Assembly (NCBI GenBank): GCA_036743375.1
Contig: DAINPP010000017.1
Location: forward strand, 1-50,131
From: DAINPP01 sp036743375
GTDB taxonomy: Bacteria > Thermotogota > Thermotogae > MWEM01
Length of the DNA stretch: 50,131 bases
Direction of reading: 5' to 3'
The translations under genes were made by a program, and so were the position numbers. This document shows, one piece after another, positions 41,946 through 49,352 of this stretch. Each line of letters begins with the position of its first letter. The stretch's first letter is position 1. A model generated the notes under the pieces. It ran no database searches and was not told where the DNA came from. It saw only the letters and a list, made by a program, of their open reading frames with translations.

Positions 41946-42836
41946 ATGAACAGACAGATCAAGAGACGCGGTATAGTAGGGTACGGGTTTATTGCCCCCG
42001 CCCTTGTCTTTTATGCGATATTCTTCGGGTTTCCCGTTGTGTTTTCACTGTTGGCATCCTTCAAGCGATGGAATATGCTGACCCCGTTTTCGGAAGCGCG
42101 TTTTGTGGGATTTAAGCATTATATCTATCTTTTTGAAAATGAACTGTTTATGAGAGCGTTGTTGAACACTTGTCTGTACGCTCTGATAACCGTTCCGGTT
42201 ACCATTTTTCTGGCCCTGATCTTTGCAAATTTGATCCATCACTCCAAGTTTCCTGCCCTGTGGCGTTTTCTGTATTTTACACCGATCGTTACACCGCCGG
42301 TTGCAATCGGTACCATATGGAATTATCTGTATCGTCCGAACAACGGCATTCTGAACCAACTGTTGGGCTTTTTTGGCCTTAAACCCATCTACTGGCTTAC
42401 GGATCCCAACACGGTACTTTTTTCAGTCATGATCACGGCGGTATGGGCGGGGATTGGCAGTTCGCTTCTGATCTTTTCGGCCGGTATACAGAATATTCCG
42501 CAAGCTTACTACGATGCGGCGGAAATAGACGGCGCAGGACCCATTGTGCAATTCTGGAAGATTACGGTCCCCATGTTGAGACCGAGCATTCTGTTTTTGA
42601 CCGCCACGGGGATGATTACGGCCTGGCAGGTGTTCGATCTGCCGTTTATAATGGGAAAAAATGCTCCATCAAAGAGTATCATGACCATATCGGGATATGT
42701 CTATGAAACGGCATTTCAGTCGGTGAGAATGGGACGGGCGTCGGCCGGTGCCTTTATCCTCTTTGTGGTGATATTCATCGTTACACTCTTTATACTCAGA
42801 GCCTTCAAAAAGGGGGGAATAAATGGTTATGAATGA
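41946..42836 (+). CDS. Sugar ABC transporter permease (MalF/UgpA type)
   Basis: A 296-residue inner-membrane permease with about six membrane segments, starting GIVGYGFIAPALVFYAIFFG. The EAA loop is YYDAAEIDGAGPIVQFWKIT, which contacts the ATPase. It overlaps the next permease gene by 14 bases, so the two are translationally coupled. The partner ATPase is not encoded in this window. Confidence 0.95.
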   Translation: MNRQIKRRGIVGYGFIAPALVFYAIFFGFPVVFSLLASFKRWNMLTPFSEARFVGFKHYIYLFENELFMRALLNTCLYALITVPVTIFLALIFANLIHHSKFPALWRFLYFTPIVTPPVAIGTIWNYLYRPNNGILNQLLGFFGLKPIYWLTDPNTVLFSVMITAVWAGIGSSLLIFSAGIQNIPQAYYDAAEIDGAGPIVQFWKITVPMLRPSILFLTATGMITAWQVFDLPFIMGKNAPSKSIMTISGYVYETAFQSVRMGRASAGAFILFVVIFIVTLFILRAFKKGGINGYE

Positions 42837-43698
42837 TTTTGAAGTAAGAAGAAAAAAGATCAAACCCAAGAAATTGTTTCTTACAATTTTAAAATATACC
42901 GTTTTGCTGATCGGTGCATTTTGCATGGTTCTACCCTTTTTTTGGATGATCTCGGCCTCACTGATGACACCCGAAGAATTGATTTCGGATACGCCGAGAT
43001 GGCTTCCTGAAGTTCCGCAATGGCAGAATTATCTCGAAGTTCCCAAGCGAGTTCCCATCCTGAAATATTATAAAAACAGTTTGATCACTGCCGGAATATC
43101 TACGTTGTTGGTCTTGCTGACCAGTTCTCTGGCGGGATATGCCTTTGCAAAGATCAAATTCAGAGGAAGAAGACAGTTGTTCCGCTTGGTTTTAGCGACG
43201 ATGATGTTTCCGGTCTTTATCTTCCTGATTCCAAATTTTTACCTCATGAAACAGCTCGGTTGGATATCAAATTATCTGTCCCTGATCGTTCCCTTTGCGG
43301 TGAGTGGATACGGTATCTTTTTGATCAGACAGTTTGTCATGAGTATTCCCGATGATCTTATCGATTCAGCACGAATAGATGGAGCCGGAGAGTTGAAAAT
43401 ATACTGGAGAATCATCCTTCCCATCATCAAACCGGCAATGGCCACGCTGGCCACATTGACCTTCATATCCATGTGGAATTCCTTCTTGTGGCCGCTGATC
43501 GTGACTTCCTCATTTCCCGAGCTCATGACCCTCCCAGTTGGTGTTTCGAGATTATCGCTGTCATTCTCATCGGCTGAAAATCAGCATCTGATTGTTACGG
43601 GGCTGGTTTACCAGGTTGTCCCGATGGTTATCTTGTTCCTCTACCTTCAGAAGAACTATATAAAGGGGTTTATGCTGAGCGGTTTTGGTGATCTGTAA
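42823..43698 (+). CDS. Sugar ABC transporter permease (MalG/UgpE type)
   Basis: A 291-residue second permease. The membrane part begins with LLIGAFCMVLPFFWMISASL, typical of MalG-like proteins, and the EAA loop is LIDSARIDGAGELKIYWRII. The ATG at 42823 is preferred because of GGGGGGA four bases upstream; an ATG two codons later is possible. Last gene of the operon; only a hairpin without T tract (43705-43739) follows. Confidence 0.95.
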   Translation: MVMNDFEVRRKKIKPKKLFLTILKYTVLLIGAFCMVLPFFWMISASLMTPEELISDTPRWLPEVPQWQNYLEVPKRVPILKYYKNSLITAGISTLLVLLTSSLAGYAFAKIKFRGRRQLFRLVLATMMFPVFIFLIPNFYLMKQLGWISNYLSLIVPFAVSGYGIFLIRQFVMSIPDDLIDSARIDGAGELKIYWRIILPIIKPAMATLATLTFISMWNSFLWPLIVTSSFPELMTLPVGVSRLSLSFSSAENQHLIVTGLVYQVVPMVILFLYLQKNYIKGFMLSGFGDL

Positions 43699-43704
43699 AT
43701 TTCT

Positions 43705-43739
43705 ATCGCCTGTAGGGTGATTCGTCCTGTGCAGGCGAT
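43705..43739 (+). terminator. Hairpin after the sugar importer operon
   Basis: Eight-bp stem ATCGCCTG / CAGGCGAT enclosing an inner AGG / CCT pair. It lies 7 bases past the permease stop. No T tract follows, so it may be a weak terminator or an mRNA 3'-end stabiliser. Confidence 0.45.
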
Positions 43740-43845
43740 GTTCAATTGAAGAAGAACGTCTCTTTTCCATCCTCACGTACCTGTTGGGACCTGTGGAATG
43801 TGAGCGATAAGGCTGAGTGTGTTTGTAAACAAACAAGTGAATGAT

Positions 43846-43879
43846 TTGACAACAGAGTATACCATATGGTATACTCTGT
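43846..43879 (+). promoter_or_regulatory. tetR promoter covered by a perfect 28-bp palindrome
   Basis: TTGACA (43846-43851), an 18-base spacer and TATACT (43870-43875). The perfect palindrome (arms ACAGAGTATACCAT and its reverse complement, 43852-43879) covers the spacer and -10, so bound repressor would block polymerase. It ends 11 bases before the tetR ATG. A further inverted repeat GTTTGT-AA-ACAAAC lies upstream at 43821-43834. Confidence 0.85.
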
Positions 43880-43890
43880 GTGGTGATCGT

Positions 43891-44457
43891 ATGGATAACA
43901 GGGAACTGATTATGAAAGAATCGCTGGCCGCCTTTGCTTCAAAGGGGTTTGAAAACATAGGGGTTCAGGAGATCTGTGAGAGTGCGGGGATTACAAAACC
44001 GACACTGTACCATTATTTCGGGAGTAAGAACGGATTGCTTCAGGAGATCATGGCGACTTATTCGGTGAAATTGATGAAGATGGCCACAGAGGCGACGGCT
44101 TATGCCGGAGATCTTCCACTGACGGTCAATAGAACGGTAAGGGCCTATTTCAGATTTGCACGTGAACATCGGGACTTTTACCGAATGCTGTTGAGTCTCT
44201 ACTTTGCCCCACCGGAAAGCGATTTTGCAAGGCTTTCCATAGAGCATATGGAAAAACAGTATTATCTGATGGAAAACCTCTTTTTAAAGGCTTCGGACGA
44301 TCATGGGAATATGAAGAACAGACAGGTCAGACTTGCCGTAACGTTTCTCGGGATGATCAACAATTACATCGGCATGTGGATCAACGGTTATTGTGAATTG
44401 AACGAGGAACTCGTGTTTTCCGCCTCGCATCAGTTCATGCACGGGATTTACTCGTAA
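43891..44457 (+). CDS. TetR family transcriptional regulator
   Basis: A 188-residue repressor. The N-terminal helix-turn-helix is VQEICESAGITKPTLYHYFG with the family lysine in SKNGLL; the C-terminal ligand domain is not similar to a named subgroup. The ATG at 43891 is taken because GGTGATC lies just upstream and the DNA-binding domain begins there. A 28-bp palindrome overlaps its promoter (self-repression), and a related site lies before the GH13 gene 45 bases downstream. It probably controls that glycosidase. Ligand unknown. Confidence 0.92.
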   Translation: MDNRELIMKESLAAFASKGFENIGVQEICESAGITKPTLYHYFGSKNGLLQEIMATYSVKLMKMATEATAYAGDLPLTVNRTVRAYFRFAREHRDFYRMLLSLYFAPPESDFARLSIEHMEKQYYLMENLFLKASDDHGNMKNRQVRLAVTFLGMINNYIGMWINGYCELNEELVFSASHQFMHGIYS

Positions 44458-44472
44458 TTTTTTTTAACGGCA

Positions 44473-44490
44473 ATATACCGATTGGTATAT
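44473..44490 (+). promoter_or_regulatory. Second TetR operator, before the GH13 gene
   Basis: ATATACC-GATT-GGTATAT, seven-bp arms around four bases. The core TATACC-N4-GGTATA equals the centre of the tetR palindrome. It ends directly against the ribosome site AGGAGG, so it could block a local promoter or read-through. Confidence 0.7.
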
Positions 44491-44502
44491 AGGAGGGGTA
44501 TG

Positions 44503-45843
44503 ATGATCAACAGGGAAAAATGGTATCACAACGCCGCGTTTTATCACATCTACGCGCTGGGCTATTGCGGAGGCAATTTTGAAAGGCCGGATTCGATCAA
44601 CAAGGTCACGGAGAATCTTGATTATATAAGGGAATCGGGGTTCAACGCGATATACATTGGGCCACTCTTTGAATCGGCAACACACGGTTATGACACCACG
44701 GATTATTTTAAACTCGACAGAAGGCTTGGGACCAACGAAGATCTGAAGCGATTGGTGACGGTCGCCCATGAGAAAGGGATCCGGATGGTCCTTGACGGGG
44801 TGTTCAATCATGTGGGTCGGGATTTTTTTGCCTTCAGGGATGTCCTTGAGAAGAAATGGGAATCCCGGTACAAAGACTGGTTTGCGGGGATCAATTTCGA
44901 AGGCAACAATCATCACAATGACGGCTTTTCGTACGATACCTGGGAAGGACATGAGGCCCTTGTCAAACTCAACCTGTACAACGCGGACGTCAAGGGACAT
45001 TTGATAGATGCGGTGAAGTTCTGGATCGATGAATTTGATATCGACGGGATCCGGTTAGATGCGGCAGATTGCCTGAATCTGGATTTCATCAGGGAACTGA
45101 GATGCTTTACCGAGGCGTACAAATCGGATTTCTGGCTGATGGGGGAGATCATTCACGGGGATTACAGACGGTGGATGAACGATGACATGCTGCATTCCGT
45201 CACGAATTACGAGGCGTACAAGGGACTTTATTCGAGTTTTAACGATAAAAACTTCTATGAGATCGCCTATTCACTTGACCGGGAATTCGGTGCCGGTGGA
45301 TTATATCGTGAGAGAATGCCGTACACCTTCCTCGACAATCACGATGTGGACAGGATAGAGAGCCGGTTGATCGATAAACGTGATCTGTACCCGCTGTACC
45401 TTCTCATGTATATGATGCCGGGGATTCCATCGGTTTATTACGGCAGTGAATGGGGAATTTCAGGTAAAAGAACCAGTACGAGTGATCTGATGCTTCGGCC
45501 GGTTTTCAACCTGGAGAAATTCAAAACAGAGAGCACCTGCAGAAATCTGTACAAACTGCTGCAGAAACTCAACTATCTGTACATGGCGCACCCTGTCCTC
45601 AGATTTGGAAATTATGAACAGGTCTATCTCAGCCATGAACAGATCATTTTTAAGAGAGAGACGGAAACACAGATTGGACTGATAGGGATCAACGCCTCCG
45701 ATCAGACACTTGACTTGTCCGTCAACTGTCAACGGGGTGAATACAGGGACATTCTCAACGATAATGTTTCTGTTGGTTCAAATGGTTCCCTGACCATGAG
45801 ACTGCATCCAAAGTGGGGTTCTGTCCTTATCCTGGATAAATAG
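44503..45843 (+). CDS. GH13 (alpha-amylase family) glycosidase
   Basis: A 446-residue cytosolic enzyme without signal peptide. The four GH13 regions are present: DGVFNH, GIRLDAAD (nucleophile aspartate), MGEIIHG (acid/base glutamate) and FLDNHDVDR (stabilising aspartate). Length and compact B domain suggest an oligosaccharide-acting glucosidase or cyclomaltodextrinase-like enzyme rather than a starch-degrading amylase. The ATG at 44503 has AGGAGG six bases upstream; an adjacent ATG at 44500 is possible. Probably expressed with, and repressed by, the TetR protein. No transporter for its substrate is in the same unit. Confidence 0.93.
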   Translation: MINREKWYHNAAFYHIYALGYCGGNFERPDSINKVTENLDYIRESGFNAIYIGPLFESATHGYDTTDYFKLDRRLGTNEDLKRLVTVAHEKGIRMVLDGVFNHVGRDFFAFRDVLEKKWESRYKDWFAGINFEGNNHHNDGFSYDTWEGHEALVKLNLYNADVKGHLIDAVKFWIDEFDIDGIRLDAADCLNLDFIRELRCFTEAYKSDFWLMGEIIHGDYRRWMNDDMLHSVTNYEAYKGLYSSFNDKNFYEIAYSLDREFGAGGLYRERMPYTFLDNHDVDRIESRLIDKRDLYPLYLLMYMMPGIPSVYYGSEWGISGKRTSTSDLMLRPVFNLEKFKTESTCRNLYKLLQKLNYLYMAHPVLRFGNYEQVYLSHEQIIFKRETETQIGLIGINASDQTLDLSVNCQRGEYRDILNDNVSVGSNGSLTMRLHPKWGSVLILDK

Positions 45844-45880
45844 GGGCTGTTGAATAAGCTCCGCTAAAAACAGACACTGT

Positions 45881-45922
45881 GCAAAAAAGAAGCCTTCGCT
45901 TGAGCGAAGGCTTCTTTTTTGC
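45881..45922. terminator. Bidirectional terminator between GH13 and MFS genes
   Basis: Perfect 20-bp stem (arm GCAAAAAAGAAGCCTTCGCT) around a 2-base centre, with A and T tracts at both ends. It lies between convergent genes and ends both. Confidence 0.95.
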
Positions 45923-45941
45923 AATACGGTTGATCTCGCGA

Positions 45942-47135
45942 TCAGACACTTGCCTTTTTCACGGTTAATCTGTTTAATTTTTCGGTGAACAGGATAATGG
46001 CCCCTATGAGAAGAAGGACGATAAACGGGAAAAGGGTGACATTCACCGTTCTCAGGAACACACCGATGAGTGGTGTCATGACCGTGCTGCCGAGATATCC
46101 GAATCCCATCTGATAGCCGATGACGGTTTGGGAAACGGCGGTACCGAAACGGGTCGGCGTTTCGTGGATCATCGACGGGAATATTGGTGCATAGCCAAGG
46201 CCGATCAACAGCAACGACGGCAACAGAAAGATTTCAGGCAGCGGCAGTGCGAGAAGTATCACACCGGTGAGTGAAATGACGAGACCGAGGCGGATCATCT
46301 GCCGATTGTTCAGCTTGAAGGAGATAAAGCCGGACAGGATACGTCCCAAGGTGATACCCCCATAATAAAGGGAAATCCATGAAGCCGCCGTTTCAGCTGA
46401 AATTCGTTTGACGTCGACGAGAAAACTACTTCCCCACAAACCGACGGAGAACTCCGCCGCAACGTAGAATGCGAATGTGGCGATGGCCGCCTTGACACCT
46501 TTGATCTTGAAGACCTCCATCATATGGAGCTGTTTTCCGTTTTTCTGTTCCGTTTCCACTTCTATATTGTAGTCCGGTTGTTGTTTATGTTTGGCCCATA
46601 AAGGATAAAACAGGATAAATAAGACACCGAGGGACAGCTGGATGATAGAAACCGTTCGGTATCCGCCGCGCCATGAAGAAGGTCCCGTCAGTGAAGCGGA
46701 CATGATGAGCGGACCGAGTGTGGCGCCTATTCCCCAGAAGGCGTGCAGCCAGTTCATGTGATGGGCCTTGAAATGCAGGGCCACGTAATTGTTCAGCGCC
46801 GCATCGACTGCCCCAGCTCCGAAACCGAGTGGTATTCCGAGCACCATGAGATAGATGTAGGAAGGGGCAAAGGAAAAGCCGAGAAGCGCCGCACCGGTCA
46901 TCAGACAACTGATGGTGATGACCTTTCCGGTTCCAAATTTCTTGATGATATAGCCGCTGAACAGGCTGGAAAGGATTGTACAGATGGATATGGGAATAGC
47001 GATGAGTCCGGCAAAATCAAGTGGCAGGCCCCAGTCGACTCTCATGACCGGCCAGGCGACTCCAAGCAGTGAATCGGGTAAACCAAGGCTGATAAACGCC
47101 AGATAAATGAGTCCGAGTAAAAGTATCGTGATCAT
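45942..47135 (-). CDS. MFS transporter (FucP/YbjJ-like)
   Basis: A 397-residue protein with about twelve membrane segments. It begins ILLLGLIYLAFISLGLPDSL, typical of sugar-type MFS proteins of the FucP/YbjJ group, and contains HFKAHHMNWLHAFWGIGATL, where an amphipathic His-rich loop leads into TM5. It probably imports a monosaccharide or exports one by proton coupling. It is 13 bases downstream of the ROK repressor gene, with AAAGGAGAG before its ATG, so both share one promoter. The substrate cannot be told. Confidence 0.88.
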   Translation of the reverse strand: MITILLLGLIYLAFISLGLPDSLLGVAWPVMRVDWGLPLDFAGLIAIPISICTILSSLFSGYIIKKFGTGKVITISCLMTGAALLGFSFAPSYIYLMVLGIPLGFGAGAVDAALNNYVALHFKAHHMNWLHAFWGIGATLGPLIMSASLTGPSSWRGGYRTVSIIQLSLGVLFILFYPLWAKHKQQPDYNIEVETEQKNGKQLHMMEVFKIKGVKAAIATFAFYVAAEFSVGLWGSSFLVDVKRISAETAASWISLYYGGITLGRILSGFISFKLNNRQMIRLGLVISLTGVILLALPLPEIFLLPSLLLIGLGYAPIFPSMIHETPTRFGTAVSQTVIGYQMGFGYLGSTVMTPLIGVFLRTVNVTLFPFIVLLLIGAIILFTEKLNRLTVKKASV

Positions 47136-47148
47136 GTTTTCTCTCCTT

Positions 47149-48165
47149 TTATATGAAATCCGTTTTGGGTTTAAGCTGTTCGAGTGCCAATGCCTTCAAT
47201 CCTTCGACATAACTGTCGTGAAAATCCTTTTCATAATAGACATCCGGAAGAAAGTTTCTGAAGTGTACCCGTTCCAGTTTGTCTTTCAGGCTTATCTTGT
47301 GCTGTTCGCTCAGAAACAGGGCGGACAGGACGACGGTTTTAGGGTTGATGATACAGGTGAATGACTGGATGAGTTGTGAGACGAATTCAGAAAATGACTC
47401 TGAAAACTCCTCTTTATTTCCCTGCATGAGTTCTTCCTTGTTTAGATGATAGATGAAGGGCAGATTCCAGATTTCACCGGCAAAATTGGAATACCCGTGA
47501 AAGATTTTTCCGTTGATGACGATGCCGCTTCCCGGACAGCCACCGGTTGGAAAATAGATATAAACGAGGTTTTCCCTGCTGGTTTCGCCGCATTTCTGAT
47601 AATAGCCGAAAGCGGCGGTGTTGACATCGTTTTCCACGATGAACGTTACTTTATACTTTTCCGAAAGCGTACTGATGATGTCTTTCCCCGTCATCAGCTT
47701 GAAGTCGCAGTAACCGAGTTGACCGTTGTTGACAACCCCAGGAACTCCAAGGGCTATCACGCTGATTTTGGGGTATTTTTTCAGGATGAGGTCGATGACA
47801 AAATCCAGGTCGCTCATCATGATGTCCTCAAAATCATAGCTGATATTGTCGATGTTTTCGCCGATGAGATTTGAAACATGCACGATGATCGAGTTCTTTT
47901 CGCCTTCTTTCCTCAGATAAATACAACAGATCAACTTGTAATTACTGTTGTAGATGAACCTTTTTGACGGGCGACCACCCGTTGACTCGGCCGGTGCGAT
48001 CTCGTAGACTTCCTCGGTTTTGAGCATTTCCCTGAGAAGATTTCCGCAGGTTGCAACACTCAAGCCCGTTTTTTCAGACAGTTCAAGTTTTGTGCTGTCA
48101 TCTCTCTTCTTCAAACAATGCCGGATCTTTTCCATGTTTAATTCTCTTACCTTGGTTGTTTTCAT
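47149..48165 (-). CDS. ROK family transcriptional repressor
   Basis: A 338-residue protein. The N-terminal winged helix is TKLELSEKTGLSVATCGNLL; the rest is a ROK sugar-binding domain (VIALGVPGVVNNGQLGYCDF, NDVNTAAFGYYQKC, GYSNFAGEIWNLP). The ATP phosphate loop DxGxT is not visible and the zinc cluster CxCGxxGC is absent, so it should not be a kinase. It would bind a sugar and release DNA. A perfect 11+11 bp inverted repeat on its promoter is the likely operator. It heads an operon with the MFS transporter, the usual arrangement for a substrate-induced transporter. ATG has GAGGTGA four bases upstream. Confidence 0.92.
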   Translation of the reverse strand: MKTTKVRELNMEKIRHCLKKRDDSTKLELSEKTGLSVATCGNLLREMLKTEEVYEIAPAESTGGRPSKRFIYNSNYKLICCIYLRKEGEKNSIIVHVSNLIGENIDNISYDFEDIMMSDLDFVIDLILKKYPKISVIALGVPGVVNNGQLGYCDFKLMTGKDIISTLSEKYKVTFIVENDVNTAAFGYYQKCGETSRENLVYIYFPTGGCPGSGIVINGKIFHGYSNFAGEIWNLPFIYHLNKEELMQGNKEEFSESFSEFVSQLIQSFTCIINPKTVVLSALFLSEQHKISLKDKLERVHFRNFLPDVYYEKDFHDSYVEGLKALALEQLKPKTDFI

Positions 48166-48178
48166 TTTATCACCTCAT

Positions 48179-48209
48179 AACACTTACGACAAGTATTATC
48201 GTAAGTGTT
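48179..48209 (-). promoter_or_regulatory. ROK repressor operator, perfect 11-bp inverted repeat
   Basis: Arms AACACTTACGA (48179-48189) and TCGTAAGTGTT (48199-48209) with a 9-base spacer. It lies between the -10 box and the ribosome site of the ROK gene and so covers the start point. The spacing gives about two turns between arm centres, as in other ROK sites. Confidence 0.85.
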
Positions 48210-48212
48210 GGT

Positions 48213-48241
48213 ATTATAAACTGAAGGGTGAAAAAAGTCAA
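48213..48241 (-). promoter_or_regulatory. Promoter of ROK repressor/MFS operon
   Basis: On the minus strand TTGACT (48236-48241), 17-base spacer and consensus TATAAT (48213-48218). The operator starts three bases downstream of the -10. Confidence 0.85.
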
Positions 48242-48293
48242 GTCTGTTGGAAGGAAGCAGAGAGAATTTCTTTATTTCCTCTGTCATTTATGC

Positions 48294-48315
48294 TATAGTC
48301 ATGTGGTATATACCT
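48294..48315 (+). promoter_or_regulatory. Upstream promoter and GntR operator site 1
   Basis: Extended -10 TGCTATAGT (TATAGT at 48294-48299) followed after four bases by TGGTATATACCT (48304-48315), the first of three near-identical sites before the second gntR gene. The -35 is poor. Confidence 0.5.
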
Positions 48316-48358
48316 ATTGGAGTGGCATTGTACCGCTCAGACAACGATGGATGGTATG

Positions 48359-48370
48359 TGGTATATACCA
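48359..48370 (+). promoter_or_regulatory. GntR operator site 2
   Basis: Perfect 12-bp palindrome TGGTATATACCA. The core GT-A-TA-T-AC fits the GTxTAxAC pattern known for HutC-type GntR regulators. Confidence 0.7.
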
Positions 48371-48450
48371 ATATAGTTTGTAATTCGTAGGATTTTTTTT
48401 CTAAACCTTTCTGAGCTGGATTATTTGTATCTGGTTGCCTGTAATCGGGT

Positions 48451-48479
48451 TTGGAATTTTTAAAATAATATTTTAGAAT
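48451..48479 (+). promoter_or_regulatory. Promoter of the second gntR gene
   Basis: TTGGAA (48451-48456), 17-base spacer, TAGAAT (48474-48479). Operator site 3 begins eight bases downstream, at the expected start point. Confidence 0.6.
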
Positions 48480-48486
48480 AAAACAG

Positions 48487-48498
48487 TGGTATATACCA
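48487..48498 (+). promoter_or_regulatory. GntR operator site 3
   Basis: TGGTATATACCA, identical to site 2, 24 bases before the gntR ATG. The three sites span about 195 bases, which would allow looping between distant sites. Confidence 0.75.
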
Positions 48499-48522
48499 GA
48501 TGCCTCTGTTAGCGGAGGAAAA

Positions 48523-49254
48523 ATGAATAACAATTATTTATTGCCGAAGTATCTTCAGATTAAGGAAATGATCATCGACAAGATCGAAAAAAAGGAATTT
48601 AAGACGGGCGACAAGTTGCCTTCTGAGAGAGAGATCAGTTCGTTGTATTCTGTCAGCCGGATGACGGCCCGAAAGGCATTACTTGAGGTGATTAACGGTG
48701 GGTATGCCTTCACGGAAGCGGGCAGAGGGACTTTTGTGAAAGAACGGATTGTCAACAACGATTTGACCAAGCTTGAGGGATTTTCCTACATGGTCAAGAG
48801 GAGTTCGGGAAAGGAAACGGTTTCGAGAGAGATTGAAAAGAAGATCATCGAGGCGGACAGCATTCTTTCGGAAAAACTGAGGATTCCGATCGGAACACCG
48901 ATAAACGAGATTGCGAGATGTAGAATCGTGGACAAGGATCCGATCGCCTATGAGTTTTCTTTTACCAAGGCCTCCGAATTTCCCGGGCTGATGGAAATAG
49001 ATTTCAGTAAGAATTCCCTGTTTGACACCATGATTGAAAAGTACAACCGGGTCATCGTTAGAGCCCGTCAGACACTTGAGATATTCTATTCGGATAAAGA
49101 GGTGTCGCGAATCCTGCAGATTCCAAAGAAGACCGCCCTGTTCCTCTTCAAGGATGTCAGCGAGGACCGCGACGGGAATACCGTGGAATTCTGTGTAAGG
49201 TATGTCAGAGCGGATAAGTGCCATTTTTACAATGAGATCAAACTGATTAACTGA
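48523..49254 (+). CDS. GntR family transcriptional regulator (HutC/UTRA type), FrlR-like by context
   Basis: A 243-residue protein with an N-terminal winged helix (GDKLPSEREISSLYSVSRMT) and a C-terminal UTRA domain (from about residue 85). It has the classic SERE and SRMTARKALLE recognition helix. Three TGGTATATACC sites before it suggest self-control. A FrlD-like kinase gene follows 98 bases on, an arrangement like the frlR-frlD neighbourhood of fructosamine-using bacteria, so the effector may be a phosphorylated fructosamine (inference). ATG has GGAGG four bases upstream. Confidence 0.92.
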   Translation: MNNNYLLPKYLQIKEMIIDKIEKKEFKTGDKLPSEREISSLYSVSRMTARKALLEVINGGYAFTEAGRGTFVKERIVNNDLTKLEGFSYMVKRSSGKETVSREIEKKIIEADSILSEKLRIPIGTPINEIARCRIVDKDPIAYEFSFTKASEFPGLMEIDFSKNSLFDTMIEKYNRVIVRARQTLEIFYSDKEVSRILQIPKKTALFLFKDVSEDRDGNTVEFCVRYVRADKCHFYNEIKLIN

Positions 49255-49302
49255 TCAGATTAAGATAAGAATATAATAATTATTATTTACATCCATATAA
49301 CA

Positions 49303-49330
49303 TTGAACGATATACGGCTTTGTCTATAAA
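49303..49330 (+). promoter_or_regulatory. Possible promoter of the sugar kinase gene
   Basis: TTGAAC, 16-base spacer, TATAAA, 22 bases before the kinase ATG. No GGTATATACC site is present here. Confidence 0.4.
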
Positions 49331-49352
49331 TTTTTCATGAAAGGAAGATAAG

